A stretch of 64,000 nt of DNA from Lyngbya sp. HA4199-MV5 (GCA_019359375.1 JAHHHL010000001.1:62001-126000); one strand, 5' to 3'. Positions 27,001 to 36,304 are shown, counted from the first letter of the stretch. A program made the numbers and translations. The notes: a model not told the origin generated them from the sequence alone.

Positions 27001-30000
27001 TCCTAGCGGCAGAAGCCCTGAGCGATACGCCCTCGGAGGCGTGGGATCTGTCCTTTGATACAGAGACAGATGCCCCACCCGTTCCAACTGAAACCAACGC
27101 AGAAGAAGAGAGCTTAGACTTTGACACCGATCGGCTCGACTTTGGTGACTTAGCAAATGACGCGCCTCCTTCCATGTCTAGCGCCGAAAATAGCCTTGAC
27201 TTTTGTGATGCTTTAGAGACTGAAAACAGCCTTGACTTGAGTGACACTCCAGAAACCAGTTCGCTAGACTTCGGTGATGACTTCTTTGCGCTACAAACGT
27301 CTGAGAGTTCTGACTTGCAAACGCTTGAGAACCTGGATGCAAGCGATGCACCCCCGGCAGAGGCTAGTACCAGCTTTGACGAGTCTCTCCTCGATTTTGA
27401 CGAACCCAATGAGCGCAATGGTACAACCACAGAAGGCGCGGATAGTGATGCATTCTCGTTAGAGTTCGATCGCTCTGCGTTTGATGCGCTAGGGTTTGAT
27501 TCGACTTCAGAAGACCCTGCAATGGCTTCTACCGACCTGCTGTTTGAGGACGTGGGTGGTGACGACGCTTCCTTCCTGTTCGATCAGGCGACAACAGATG
27601 CACCCGCCGAAGTTGAACCCTTCGAGAGCCATTCCCTGCTGGAGACTGATGCTGCGGCTTCAGCCATGGCTGACTTTGACTGGGAAACTGCCACTGGTGA
27701 GTCTGGGGCGGATGAGCAAGCGTCTGGTGAGCCTCTGCTTGATTTCGATCAGCTACTAGATGAATCGTCTACACCATCGGCGATCGATGCACCTGGAGAG
27801 TTTGATGACTTTCTGAACGAGGGGAATGCGTCAGAAACTACCGACGACCTTGCGTTTAACGATCTGCTAGGTGAAGAAACGGATGAGTTTGCTGATTTGA
27901 ACAGCCTGTTAGAGGATAACGCCACAGATAGCGGTGAATTTTCCGGTCTAGACGCGCTTCTCGACCAAGAGACTCCGAGTGCCGATGCGCTGTCCGATTT
28001 AGATAACCTGCTGTCTGATACACCTGATTCCGATGCAACCCCATCAAGCACATCAACGTTTGAAGCAGTTGCTGGCGGCATGATGGCGTTTGGTGCAGCC
28101 ACCGCCGCGTCATCGCCACTCAACGACTTTTCCGATCTAGAATCGCTGTTACAGGGTGACTCGTTTGAGTCGAATGATGCCGCTACCTCCTCTGACGGCA
28201 CATCGCGCGCTTCTGAGTTTGACGAACTGGATGATTTGCTGAAGGATGCGGAAGAGAAAATGGGCGGTTCACCAACCGTAAAACTTTCTCGCAGCAGCGT
28301 TTCAGCGCAGAACCGTCGCCCCACTCGACCCGGGCGAGTGTTCAGCGAACAGACGATGCGGGTGCCCGTGAAGCATCTGGATAACCTCAGTAACCTGGTT
28401 GGGGAACTGGTGGTGAACCGCAACAGCCTGGAAGAAGACCAGGAACGTCTCCGCCAGTCGCTCGATAATTTGCTCTACCAGGTGCAGCAATTAAGCGATG
28501 TGGGACAACGAATGCAGGACTTGTACGAGCGATCGCTCCTGGAAAGTTCTCTCCTTGCCAGCCGTCAGAGCCACCGCAGCGCCTTCAGTCTGCCGAGTGC
28601 GTCCCGCGATAGCGGCACCGTGGTTCAGGCGGCAAACGGGACGGGGATTGAGTACGATCCGTTAGAAATGGATCGCTTCACCGGGTTTCACAGTCTTTCG
28701 CAAGAAATGATTGAGTTGATTGTGCGAGTGCGCGAATCTGCGTCGGACATCGAGTTCATCGTGGATGAAACCGATCAGGTCACGCGCATGTTCCGCCAGG
28801 TGACGACGCAGTTGCAGGAAGGGCTGACTCGATCGCGCATGGTGCCCTTTGCCCAAACCGCTGATCGTCTGCCTCGTGCTGTCCGCGACATTGCGATGAA
28901 AGTGGGCAAACAGGCAGAACTGAATGTAGAAGGGCGCGAGACGCTGATCGACAAGATGATCTTGGAGCAGTTGTATGACCCCATGACCCATCTGGTGAAC
29001 AACGCCATCACTCACGGCATCGAGTCGCCAGAAGTTCGACGGGCGGCAGGCAAACCCCCAGCGGGACGCATCACCATTCGGGCGTTTCATCAAGGGAACC
29101 AGACCATTATCTCGGTCTCAGATGACGGTGCAGGTATTGACATCGATCGCGTGAAAGCCAAGGCGATCGAGAAGGGCTTGATTTCTGCCACCGAAGCCCA
29201 GAGCATGTCGCGGCTAGACATGTATGATTTGCTGTTCCACGCGGGCTTTAGCACCAAAGATCAGGCAGATGACTTCTCCGGTCGCGGGGTGGGCATGGAT
29301 GTGGTGCGTACCAGCCTGAGCGAGATTCGCGGTGCCATCAATACCGATTCGACCTACGGCAAGGGCACCACGTTCACCATTCGTCTACCGCTCACGCTCA
29401 GTATCTCGAAAGCACTGTGCTGCATCAGCGATCGCGCCCGCATTGCCTTCCCAATGGATGGGGTGGAAGACATGCTGGATGTGCCCAAAGAACGGATTCA
29501 AACCAATGCCGAAGGTCAAGCGTGTATTCCCTGGCGGGATTCTCTGCTGCCGCTACGTCCTTTAAACGATCTGTTGTCTTACAGTCGCCACCTCAGCCGA
29601 GGGAATGTCTACGGCGGCAACCAGGAAGATGATATTGTGTCGATCGTCGTTCTACGCAGTGCTGGCAACTTCCTGGCGCTCCAGGTCGATCAGGTGCTGG
29701 GCGAACAGGAGATTGTGATCAAGCAACTGGAAGGTCCGATTCCCAAACCTGTTGGGGTTGCGGGTGCGACGGTGCTGGGGGATGGTCGCATTATGCCGAT
29801 CGCCGATGTGCTGGAACTGATCGACCTCTCAATGGGTCGCATTCGCCGCGATGTGGGCGGTTCCCTGTGGGAGCAAGGCGGCATCAGCATGGTGCAGGAA
29901 GCGCCGGTCGCCAAGACCGAGCCAACGGTGCTCATTGTGGACGACTCCATCACGGTACGCGAACTGCTGTCGATGACCTTCAACAAGGTGGGCTATCGGG

Positions 30001-30314
30001 TGGAGCAGGCACGCGACGGGCAAGAAGCCTGGGAAAAACTCCGCGCTGGTCTACCCTGCGACATTGTGTTCTGCGACATCGAAATGCCCCGCATGGACGG
30101 TCTGGAACTGCTCTCCCGCATCCAAAAAGACCCCAACCTCAGCCATCTCCCGATCGCTATGCTCACCTCTCGCGGTGCCGATCGTCACCGTCAAATGGCA
30201 GTCTCCCTCGGAGCCAGCGGCTACTTCACCAAACCCTACCTAGAAGAAGCACTCTTAGATGCCGCTCAACGAATGCTCAAAGGCGAAGTCCTCATCTCCA
30301 GCAGCAATGCCTAA
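24054..30314 (+). CDS. hmpE: Giant hybrid CheA histidine kinase HmpE
   Basis: A 2086-residue protein. Order: Hpt domain with phospho-acceptor His49 in FRAAHSVKGGAAML; a second helical domain (about 165-260); a disordered acidic linker from about 280 to 1400, dominated by Asp, Glu, Ser and Leu-Phe pairs (LDFGD, DLDNLL-like motifs); the CheA dimerisation helix from about 1435 (MRVPVKHLDNLSNLVGELVV); the ATPase with N-box HLVNNAITHGIE near 1645 and G-boxes DDGAGID and GRGVGMDVV; a CheW-like domain; and a C-terminal receiver with Asp2008 in FCDIEMPRMDG. It drives the Hmp pathway. The linker of about 1100 residues is far longer than in ordinary CheA. Confidence 0.93.
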   Translation: MQPEQQQRIMGYFIEEAKDHLNTIEQGLLNLQSTIEDQEMVNELFRAAHSVKGGAAMLGLNSIQQVSHRLEDYFKILKESPVKVDQKLESLFLQVFDALQELVGQLQGPFGLTDETANATVSGVEPVFAELENHLNVLASGAAPASSLVDRPATTTTAAQQDSVFISLFQTDIPLRLREMLQLFKQSELDAANRQQLQDLCRQLIGMGEQFNLPNWCQLLEQAHAAIGYPENAYRTLAPIVIRDIKRAQEQVLSGRAADIAPCPQLQALQPPAPSIAVPDDDFADLLASDLNVSTDDSDWLTTPHATTDEDALFAGLETAEPASDFSNSLDFSDSLEAAMVDAEADDQQGPEVGMAELNSLADLFEGEMPDLGSTWQEEEILTETTLHAANSVDTDSLDESTDFSDLLFDETEMGQEEASTSSQDALTDLFSDDALTSDALISESPTSEDDRARVQNSTQSDELDALFGNSGTADLTAATATGTEAFDEAAFDDMFGESGSDTPPDAASTTTAFGLTSTADSPLNNLGELFDGMDGEQDLAFSSLPGGSESTPVELELDELELDNLDASLLDDAPGKGPAEHSAMPLMAPDISATPIADPWEELNQHSVAEPPVSAAQPTSPWMDEAVVPTPESQSDFGTGDFFEDQSSPDAIEELSDQGDLDDLDFSSLLNATADQTPTDAFSDAEPLVEELADDSGFDPSIASLLADDSTPGDDADLPGFDQLVAEDSFSELSATTIQSDSDDPWGTSQPPQTQLADLEAPIETLDAAGLDLDFNDIDFGNSEDTGESTAALDENLDIDFAGLDADNALDASLLDTPEDWLVLHPSEPAIDPVAALEEPLINETAIDDAGTLPNADPLSESLEPPPDFDTFDFDAASASLDALSGDALSGAESSNMTDALGDFFDQPAQSDDSLELPDDLLAIGVESDIRSGDMPLEALSDDRLGLSDLDSMDESVNGLDEPSIAAVGDNLDLGEMLSADILAAEALSDTPSEAWDLSFDTETDAPPVPTETNAEEESLDFDTDRLDFGDLANDAPPSMSSAENSLDFCDALETENSLDLSDTPETSSLDFGDDFFALQTSESSDLQTLENLDASDAPPAEASTSFDESLLDFDEPNERNGTTTEGADSDAFSLEFDRSAFDALGFDSTSEDPAMASTDLLFEDVGGDDASFLFDQATTDAPAEVEPFESHSLLETDAAASAMADFDWETATGESGADEQASGEPLLDFDQLLDESSTPSAIDAPGEFDDFLNEGNASETTDDLAFNDLLGEETDEFADLNSLLEDNATDSGEFSGLDALLDQETPSADALSDLDNLLSDTPDSDATPSSTSTFEAVAGGMMAFGAATAASSPLNDFSDLESLLQGDSFESNDAATSSDGTSRASEFDELDDLLKDAEEKMGGSPTVKLSRSSVSAQNRRPTRPGRVFSEQTMRVPVKHLDNLSNLVGELVVNRNSLEEDQERLRQSLDNLLYQVQQLSDVGQRMQDLYERSLLESSLLASRQSHRSAFSLPSASRDSGTVVQAANGTGIEYDPLEMDRFTGFHSLSQEMIELIVRVRESASDIEFIVDETDQVTRMFRQVTTQLQEGLTRSRMVPFAQTADRLPRAVRDIAMKVGKQAELNVEGRETLIDKMILEQLYDPMTHLVNNAITHGIESPEVRRAAGKPPAGRITIRAFHQGNQTIISVSDDGAGIDIDRVKAKAIEKGLISATEAQSMSRLDMYDLLFHAGFSTKDQADDFSGRGVGMDVVRTSLSEIRGAINTDSTYGKGTTFTIRLPLTLSISKALCCISDRARIAFPMDGVEDMLDVPKERIQTNAEGQACIPWRDSLLPLRPLNDLLSYSRHLSRGNVYGGNQEDDIVSIVVLRSAGNFLALQVDQVLGEQEIVIKQLEGPIPKPVGVAGATVLGDGRIMPIADVLELIDLSMGRIRRDVGGSLWEQGGISMVQEAPVAKTEPTVLIVDDSITVRELLSMTFNKVGYRVEQARDGQEAWEKLRAGLPCDIVFCDIEMPRMDGLELLSRIQKDPNLSHLPIAMLTSRGADRHRQMAVSLGASGYFTKPYLEEALLDAAQRMLKGEVLISSSNA

Positions 30315-30424
30315 GCTTTCCGCTTAGCTAACTGTACGGCGGCTCAACTAACTTTGGGTTGCAATTTAGATCAGTTGCTAGACTGCAATACAGATATGTT
30401 ATGGATTGCCGACAAGAGGGAAAG

Positions 30425-30961
30425 ATGCGTATTTATGCTTACGTCGACAACTCTAATGTGTTCATTGAAGGTCAGAGAACAGCAGCAGTAGAAAGCGGAT
30501 TGGCACTGGACATTTATGATGCAATGAATCGAGGAATTTTCAACTACGCTTGGTATCCCGACTATGGTAAGTTATACCAGTTTTTATTTGGTGATAATGT
30601 AGAAGTGGGCTGTGCAAAACTATGGGGGTCGCCCCCGCCCAAAGATGCTTTCTGGCAAATGGTAGAGCGGAAAGGATTTAAGGTTGTTAAGTTCGATAAA
30701 AGTGTTGCGGGAAAAGAGAAGAAAGTTGATGTAGCTATTGCACACCAACTCACAAAAGATGCTTATACTCTCATCGACAAAGCGGATAGTGAGATTATTC
30801 TTGTTGCAGGTGACAAAGACTTTGTTCCTGTCGTTGAAGATCTTGTCGCCAATGGATTTCAAGTAAATGTGTATTTTTGGAACCACGCAGCAAGAGAGCT
30901 GAAAGAGACAGCAACACGTTTTGTGTCGCTTAATTCTTTCCTCAAGCATCTTACCCGATAG
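30425..30961 (+). CDS. NYN-domain (LabA/DUF88-type) putative ribonuclease
   Basis: A 178-residue protein starting MRIYAYVDNSNVFIEGQR; the ATG at 30425 follows GAGGGAAAG. The PIN-like acidic residues of the NYN fold are visible: YAYVDNSN at the N-terminus, KKVDVAIAHQLT in the middle and ILVAGDKDFVPVVEDL near the C-terminus. NYN proteins are metal-dependent RNases or RNA-processing factors. The composition is more AT-rich than hmpE upstream. It is followed 43 bp later by a small gene of unknown function, possibly co-transcribed. Confidence 0.85.
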   Translation: MRIYAYVDNSNVFIEGQRTAAVESGLALDIYDAMNRGIFNYAWYPDYGKLYQFLFGDNVEVGCAKLWGSPPPKDAFWQMVERKGFKVVKFDKSVAGKEKKVDVAIAHQLTKDAYTLIDKADSEIILVAGDKDFVPVVEDLVANGFQVNVYFWNHAARELKETATRFVSLNSFLKHLTR

Positions 30962-31004
30962 ATACAAGCACAACTAGGAAGAAGTTCCCAATCAAAAAGA
31001 TGTC

Positions 31005-31367
31005 ATGAGTGATTCTATCCAACGATTCAATCTCACTACACCCGAAGGTCGCAGTGAAGCAATTGAGTGGTTTGATAAACATGGAGCGGCAATGTTTTCT
31101 GTTTGGCTTCCATGGAAGATTGGTAGATTTTTGTGGAAGGCGGCAACTTCTGCAACAGCGGATGCAGTAGAAAAGGAGATTGAAGCACCAAAAAAAGCGG
31201 CAATCGATATTATCAAAGCAGGAAAGGAAAATGGTGTAAATGAGCTTGAGATTACAATGTCTGAGAAAGCAGGTTTAAGCCTTGGATCAGGGATCAAAGA
31301 ATTTCCGGTTGAACTAATAGCTGGGACTTCAGGTAATATGACTCTGAAGGTGAAGTATAGGAGTTAG
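31005..31367 (+). CDS. Small protein of unknown function next to the NYN nuclease
   Basis: A 120-residue protein (MSDSIQRFNLTTPEGRSEAIEWF). It has one weakly hydrophobic helix (AMFSVWLPWKIGRFLW), an Ala/Lys-rich helix and a beta-rich C-terminus (LKVKYRS). No family is recognised. It shares the AT-rich base use and orientation of the NYN gene 43 bp upstream, which suggests that the two arrived or work together; that is inference. Confidence 0.6.
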   Translation: MSDSIQRFNLTTPEGRSEAIEWFDKHGAAMFSVWLPWKIGRFLWKAATSATADAVEKEIEAPKKAAIDIIKAGKENGVNELEITMSEKAGLSLGSGIKEFPVELIAGTSGNMTLKVKYRS

Positions 31368-31591
31368 GCAATATTTCACGAACTTGTATTCTACGTTTAA
31401 CAATCTTTAGCAGCAGATCGATTCTCTAGACCTGAGCATGACGCTTCCAATCACTGAATATAGTGTCTTTGTATGCATCGAATCGCCAGACGATTTAGAG
31501 CAATAGCCCGAATTTCTTGAACACGTTCTTGGGCTGTAGTTCTTAGAATGGAGTCAGAGGCAGCGGTCTCATGTCCACTACAAAGTAGCTC

Positions 31592-31813
31592 ATGTTAAAT
31601 CATCTTCGTTGGATTACGATCGCGCCTCAGCCCCTTTCAGAGGCGATCGTGACGTATGCACTGACGCGCGATTTTTACCGTGAAGTGGAGTATCGCGCCG
31701 AATTTGAGGCGTACTGTGATTGGTACTACCGCACGGCAGCCGCAAATCAGGCAGAACTGCAACGCATGCAGGGCGATTTCAATTTCTTTGGCTGGTTTAA
31801 TCGACGGCGCTAA
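31592..31813 (+). CDS. Small conserved-looking cyanobacterial protein
   Basis: A 73-residue protein (MLNHLRWITIAPQPLSEAIV) with an aromatic, helical middle (YRAEFEAYCDWYYR) and a basic end (FNFFGWFNRRR). The frame is consistent with real coding bias, but no domain is recognised. It stands alone and has a palindromic repeat 23 bp after its stop. Confidence 0.5.
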   Translation: MLNHLRWITIAPQPLSEAIVTYALTRDFYREVEYRAEFEAYCDWYYRTAAANQAELQRMQGDFNFFGWFNRRR

Positions 31814-31835
31814 CCACCTGTAAGGAGATTATTCT

Positions 31836-31863
31836 GTAGGGACGTTATATTGTAAGTCCCTAC
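31836..31863. repeat. GTAGGGACGTTATAT palindromic repeat
   Basis: GTAGGGACGTTATAT is followed by TGTAAGTCCCTAC, the same repeat family as at 15138. It could double as a terminator hairpin for the small gene before it, though no T-run follows. Confidence 0.75.
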
Positions 31864-31870
31864 ACACAAA

Positions 31871-32063
31871 TCAAGTGCAGAACATTGGCGATGCATAGTA
31901 GGCATCGAGCAAAACATAGCTGCCAGCACCCATGTAGGTAACACACAACGCTGTCATTTTAGCGACTACCGCTGCAATCCCATCATGCAGTTTGAACACG
32001 ATAGGCACCGCAAGCACCGCAGTCCCAGCCCTCAGCAGCAGACCCGAGACGCTGAAAGCGAGC
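31871..32063 (-). pseudogene. Transposase remnant (DDE type)
   Basis: A minus-strand open frame without a start reads LLLRAGTAVLAVPIVFKLHD, then GIAAVVAKMTALCVTYMGAG and SYVLLDAYYASPMFCT before TGA at 31871-31873. VLLDAYYAS resembles the second catalytic Asp strand of IS4-like DDE transposases. The N-terminal and C-terminal halves are missing, and the frame runs into the 3' end of the FHA gene. The IS family cannot be fixed from this fragment. Confidence 0.65.
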
Positions 32064-32579
32064 CTAGAAACGCTTACGTCTTAACTTCAAACGTCGTGGT
32101 GGAGGCGACTGCTTTGGAATCGACGAGTCTGGCGAGAAACCGTGACGCTGACGGGGAGAGGCATCAGCATCCAGCATCATGCCTGGGCTAATCAACGTAA
32201 TATCAAACTCATCTGACGGCACAGTGACCACTGCATCACGATGGCAGAGGTAGTAAATCGCCCGTACTTGTGGACCAAAGACGATCTCGTCTTCATTTTG
32301 CAAGTTGTGGGTGCGGAGACGATAGCCATTCACCAAAAATCCGTTGGAACTCCGTCTGCCTTCTAAATCACCGTCTACGATACGGTAACAAAAAGTGCCA
32401 TCGCCATTGGGCAACCGTAGAAGCGTTGCATGGCGACGAGAAACAAACAGAGATTCGAGACAGATATCGCAGGATGGATCTCTGCCGATCGAATACTCGG
32501 AACCGTCCAGCACGACACCGCGCCGTCCGTTGTCATCTTCAACAATCAGCAAGTGGCTTTGATGGGGTTCTGAAGACAT
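32064..32579 (-). CDS. FHA-domain protein
   Basis: A 171-residue protein. Residues about 20-110 form a forkhead-associated phosphothreonine-binding domain with the conserved YSIGRDPSCDICL, VSRRHATLL and a core NGFLVNGYRL loop. The C-terminal 40 residues are Pro/Arg-rich and end in a basic KLRRKRF tail. FHA proteins read Ser/Thr kinase signals; no kinase gene is adjacent. The 3' end abuts a transposase remnant, so the basic tail may have been changed by that insertion. Confidence 0.85.
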   Translation of the reverse strand: MSSEPHQSHLLIVEDDNGRRGVVLDGSEYSIGRDPSCDICLESLFVSRRHATLLRLPNGDGTFCYRIVDGDLEGRRSSNGFLVNGYRLRTHNLQNEDEIVFGPQVRAIYYLCHRDAVVTVPSDEFDITLISPGMMLDADASPRQRHGFSPDSSIPKQSPPPRRLKLRRKRF

Positions 32580-32653
32580 GAGGGACCCTAAGAGGCTGCT
32601 AGGTTTGCTTAATCGGTGCGCTTAATAAGGCAGTGCAAAAAGGCTAACCAACG

Positions 32654-35422
32654 CTATAGCAAATGATCAGGCGTTTTAGATGGCTTTGCTACAGGGAAGG
32701 TGAGATACAGCAACAGGGAATTCGTCACGACGCTAACGGAACTAAGTGCCATCATAGCGCCTGCAGCGGCAGGACTTAGCAAAAAACTGGCACTTGGCAA
32801 GAGTAATCCGGCTGCAAGAGGGATGCCCATTACGTTGTAGGCAAATGCCCAAAAGAGATTTTGGCGAATTTTGTTGAACGTGGCGTGGCTGAGTCGGATT
32901 GATTCCACCACATCGATTAGCCGATCGCGCATCAGCACAATGCCAGCGGTTTCAACGGCAACATCAGTACCAGAATGCATGGCAATGCCCACATCTGCCT
33001 GTGCCAGTGCTGGAGAGTCGTTAATGCCATCGCCCACCATCGCTACACGGTGCCCCTGAGCCTGAAGTTGAGCGATCGCCTGCGCCTTACCATCCGGTAG
33101 AATATCTGCCAGAATGTGGTCTGGACTGAGCTTGAGGGGTTGGGCGATCGCCACTGCCGACTCTCGTTGATCGCCCGTCAGCAGCATGATTGTTAGTCCC
33201 ATTGCTTTCAAGGCTGCGACGGCGGCAACGGCATCTGGTCTCAGCCGATCAGCCACAGCAATTAGCCCTACCAGTGTGCCATCCACGGCCACGTAGACCA
33301 CTGTTTTGCCCCTGTGCAGCAGCGCCTGAGTCTCTGTCTCCATTGCAGCGGTCGTCACGCCATGCTGGGCTAACCACGTTTGAGTACCGATCGCAACATC
33401 TAAAGCCGCCGTACCATCTGCCAGAGTCACCGCAGCGGCTACGCCTAATCCTGGTGCGGTCACAAAATTCTTTGCGGGCAAGAGTGGTAACGCCTGTTGC
33501 TGTGCCTGCTGCTGAATGGCGATCGCCAGAGGATGGCGTGTACCGCTTTCAACACTGGCAGCGAGTTGAAGAAGAAGGGAAGGGGTGTGGGGTGTGGGGT
33601 GTGCGGGAAGGGGACAGGGAACAGGGGACAGGGAATAGGGGACAGGGGGCAGAAGTGAGTCAGAAGAAGAAGCGGAGAATGGGCATACAGTTGATGCCGA
33701 TGGCTGACGGCTGACGGCTGATGGGTGATCGCGTTTAAGTACAAGACAATCGGTGACAATGGGTTTGCCTGTCGTTAGGGTACCTGTTTTGTCAAAGATG
33801 ATGGTGTCGAGCTGATGGACGCGTTCTAACACATCACCACCCCGAATGAGGAGTCCCCGTTCGGCACCGATGCCAGAGCCAACCAGAATCGCAGTCGGCG
33901 TAGCGAGTCCCAGGGCGCAAGGGCAGGCAACGACGAGAACGGCGATCGCCAGTTTGAGGCTGAGGACGAGGGGTGAGGGGTGAGGAGTGAGGGGTGAGGA
34001 GTGGGACATGGCGTGTCCGGTGTTCATGGCGATCGAGCCAGCGTGCATGAGAGCATCGCTCCACAGGTGACTGCCGATGACGTACCAAAAGAGAAAGGTG
34101 AGGGTCGCGATCGCCATCACCCCATAGGTAAAGTAACCAGCAACGGTATCGGCTAGTTTTTGGATCGGTGCCTTGCGGGTTTGAGCGTCTTCTACAAGAG
34201 CAATAATGTGTGCCAGCGTGGTTTCGTTGCCTGTACGGGTGGCACGCAGGGCGATCGTGCCTGTCTGATTCAGCGTTCCAGCCGCGACCAGATCTCCTGG
34301 TTGCTTTAACACAGGCATTGGCTCACCTGTCAGCATCGACTCATCCACTGTCGTTTGTCCAACCACCACTTCGCCATCCACCGGAATTTTGTCTCCAGGG
34401 AGCACTTGCAGCCACTCGCCTAGACGGACGCGATCGGCAGGAATTTCGATGAAGTGTGGGGTATGGGGTGTGGGGTGTGGGGTATGGGGTGTGGGGTGTG
34501 GGGTGTAGGATTGGGTCTTTTGGTCTATTTGAAGGGAAGGCTCATCATTGAACCCCTCTCTCCTCTCCTGCTCACTCCTCTCTTCCTCTCCCCTCTCCTT
34601 AATCAACCGCGCCACTTTAGGTTGGAGGGCAAGCAATGACCGAAAGGCACTGGCAGCACGATTTCTTGCTTGCTGTTCTAGAGTGCGCCCCAGCAGAATA
34701 AACCCGACGAGCATGACGGGTTCGTCAAAGAAGCATTCCCAGCCGAGTTGAGGCACTAAGAGTGCGACCAGGCTCGTCAGGTAAGCAGTCAAGGTTCCCA
34801 GGCTAACGAGGGTATTCATGTTGGGGGCGTTACGCCGCAGCCCGTGCCAACCGTCCACAAGCATCGATCGCCCTGGCACGAAGAGTGCGATCGTCGCCAG
34901 CCCGCAGTGAAACCAGATATTAGTCAAGCCGAGCTGAGTTAACCAGGGCAAGCTAAAGCCACTCAACTGGTCGAGATGCCCGATGCCCGAAAAGAGTAAG
35001 AGAAGGGTGGCGATCGCCAACCGCCAAAGCTGCCGCTGCGACTCTGCCCGCCGAACCGCCTGCAAATCAAGCTCACTTGCCGTTTGAGGATCGGCAGCAT
35101 CCAGATCATGGGCAGCGAGGCGGAGTTGCGAAGGAAAGCCCGTTTCAGTCAGCGTTTCTGCCAAAACAGACGGCTTAAGGGCACCCTGCTTGTACTCAAC
35201 CGTTGCCACCTCGGTTGCCAGGTTCACTGTCGCGGCGACGACTCCTGGGCACTGCTTTAATGCCTGCTCTACCGTTCGCACACAGCCTGCACACTTCATC
35301 CCGGTAACGTCCAGGGTGGCAGTTTCTAACGATGGAGCCGCGATCGTGCCAGCGAGGCGAGGCTCCTTCAAGGGGGTAAGTTTCGTCGCGTCTACAAGCA
35401 ATGGACAACCTTCCACAAGCAT
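32654..35422 (-). CDS. Heavy-metal (probably copper) P1B-type ATPase with repeat-encoded inserts
   Basis: A 922-residue transporter. An N-terminal HMA metal-binding domain carries GMKCAGC (Cys44 and Cys47). Eight membrane segments surround the CPC motif in [15 protein letters not shown], the phosphorylation motif is [10 protein letters not shown], and the hinge is [15 protein letters not shown] with a Cys-x2-Cys HMA domain indicates Cu+ transport as in CtaA/PacS/CopA; which of these is uncertain. Three stretches encoded by heptamer arrays interrupt it: in the loop before the actuator domain ([10 protein letters not shown] units), in the loop before the CPC helix ([11 protein letters not shown]), and in the nucleotide-binding domain after the DKTGT region (over 50 residues, Ser/Pro-rich). 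All three keep the frame. Confidence 0.92.
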   Translation of the reverse strand: MLVEGCPLLVDATKLTPLKEPRLAGTIAAPSLETATLDVTGMKCAGCVRTVEQALKQCPGVVAATVNLATEVATVEYKQGALKPSVLAETLTETGFPSQLRLAAHDLDAADPQTASELDLQAVRRAESQRQLWRLAIATLLLLFSGIGHLDQLSGFSLPWLTQLGLTNIWFHCGLATIALFVPGRSMLVDGWHGLRRNAPNMNTLVSLGTLTAYLTSLVALLVPQLGWECFFDEPVMLVGFILLGRTLEQQARNRAASAFRSLLALQPKVARLIKERGEEERSEQERREGFNDEPSLQIDQKTQSYTPHPTPHTPHPTPHTPHFIEIPADRVRLGEWLQVLPGDKIPVDGEVVVGQTTVDESMLTGEPMPVLKQPGDLVAAGTLNQTGTIALRATRTGNETTLAHIIALVEDAQTRKAPIQKLADTVAGYFTYGVMAIATLTFLFWYVIGSHLWSDALMHAGSIAMNTGHAMSHSSPLTPHPSPLVLSLKLAIAVLVVACPCALGLATPTAILVGSGIGAERGLLIRGGDVLERVHQLDTIIFDKTGTLTTGKPIVTDCLVLKRDHPSAVSRQPSASTVCPFSASSSDSLLPPVPYSLSPVPCPLPAHPTPHTPSLLLQLAASVESGTRHPLAIAIQQQAQQQALPLLPAKNFVTAPGLGVAAAVTLADGTAALDVAIGTQTWLAQHGVTTAAMETETQALLHRGKTVVYVAVDGTLVGLIAVADRLRPDAVAAVAALKAMGLTIMLLTGDQRESAVAIAQPLKLSPDHILADILPDGKAQAIAQLQAQGHRVAMVGDGINDSPALAQADVGIAMHSGTDVAVETAGIVLMRDRLIDVVESIRLSHATFNKIRQNLFWAFAYNVMGIPLAAGLLLPSASFLLSPAAAGAMMALSSVSVVTNSLLLYLTFPVAKPSKTPDHLL
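33565..33730. repeat. In-frame STRR arrays in the ATPase nucleotide-binding domain
   Basis: GTGTGGG, GGGACAG/GGAACAG and GGCTGAC-type heptamers run for about 160 bp with no stop in the minus frame. They encode a Ser/Pro/His-rich insert. Confidence 0.85.
33965..34012. repeat. In-frame STRR array before the CPC helix of the ATPase
   Basis: GGGGTGA/GGAGTGA heptamers encode [11 protein letters not shown] in the minus frame. This is the shortest of the three inserts. Confidence 0.85.
34452..34610. repeat. In-frame STRR arrays in the ATPase N-terminal half
   Basis: Eight to nine GTGTGGG/GTATGGG heptamers (34455-34505) are followed by a less regular CTCCTCT-rich stretch. They encode a Thr-Pro-His repeat and an Arg/Glu-rich segment between a membrane helix and the actuator domain. 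Confidence 0.88.
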
Positions 35423-35501
35423 CTACAGGGTTCTCTCTTGAGCGTAGATGAAGTGGAAGGCAATTGGTCAAAAAGTATCAACTTTCTTTAAGCTCAGGCT
35501 T

Positions 35502-35631
35502 CTAGGGCGTGTCATCAATTAGCTCCGAAACCTTGCAATATCAGCAGTGTCACGCCCGTCCCAACACACCGGGCTAGGGGCTGGAACCCTTACTGCAAAC
35601 AATGTGTAGAGTAATTGATGACAGCCCCTAG
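35502..35631. mobile_element. MITE-like element, copy A (reverse orientation)
   Basis: A 130-bp element with CTAG at both ends. It begins CTAGGGCGTGTCATCAATTA and ends with the complementary TAATTGATGACAGCCCCTAG. Inside is a second CTAGGGGCTG/CAGCCCCTAG pairing, so it can fold as a multi-stem hairpin. It carries no coding potential. Further copies are at 36933, 53602, 59090 and 61504. Confidence 0.88.
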
Positions 35632-35647
35632 CGATGCCGTTTGGCGT

Positions 35648-36304
35648 TTAGAGATCGGTCGTAGCAGGGGGCAACCCAACAATATCTGCATAAGCGGCAG
35701 CGAGCGCGCCAACAGACAGAGGGATCGTGATTAACAGCCCAAGACCAAACACCAGCGCACCCGCAATGTTGATCAGCCCCAGCACAAGCAAAAAGCCAAA
35801 AAAGGCAAACCAGTTTTTAGAAATGAGCTTGCGGCTGAGTTCCATCGCGTCCCAAAAGTTCATTTTCTTTTCAAGCACAAACGGCAAGGCAAACGTATAA
35901 GCGACCGCCAAATAAATGCCAGGAATGATGAGCAGTATGAAGCCAAGACCAATGAGTACTCCAGAGACTAAACTAACCAGGAATAATGGCAGATAGTAAT
36001 TGAAGCCTCGAAAGAAATCACCAAATGAGGTCGCACGATCGCGCAAGAGCTTGAAGGCAACGATCAAAAACCCTGCATTCAAAGGACCTGAAATCAGCAT
36101 GCTAATGAGTGAGCCGACAGGCGATGCAGACTGATTAATTTTCGCCAGTACAATATTAATCAAGGCGACGAGAATGGTAAAGCCAATAAAAGGACCTGCA
36201 TTCTTTTTGAAAAGCTCCCAGCCACTACCAATGTATTCACCAATCTTCACCGTATAGGGTTTTTGCAGCAGACCTTCGAGACCCGTCGAGCCATAGCTTT
36301 CCAT
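35648..36304 (-). CDS. Multi-pass membrane protein of unknown function
   Basis: A 218-residue protein with the start at 36304 (MESYGSTGLEGLLQKPYTVK), chosen for the GGAG at about 36313-36316 on the minus strand; an upstream in-frame start at 36355 would lack one. There are five to six hydrophobic segments, with KIGEYIGSGWELFKKNAGPFIGF before the first. This resembles the DUF975-like/glycerophosphodiesterase membrane-domain group, but I cannot assign a function. MITE copy A ends 17 bp beyond its stop. Confidence 0.7.
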   Translation of the reverse strand: MESYGSTGLEGLLQKPYTVKIGEYIGSGWELFKKNAGPFIGFTILVALINIVLAKINQSASPVGSLISMLISGPLNAGFLIVAFKLLRDRATSFGDFFRGFNYYLPLFLVSLVSGVLIGLGFILLIIPGIYLAVAYTFALPFVLEKKMNFWDAMELSRKLISKNWFAFFGFLLVLGLINIAGALVFGLGLLITIPLSVGALAAAYADIVGLPPATTDL

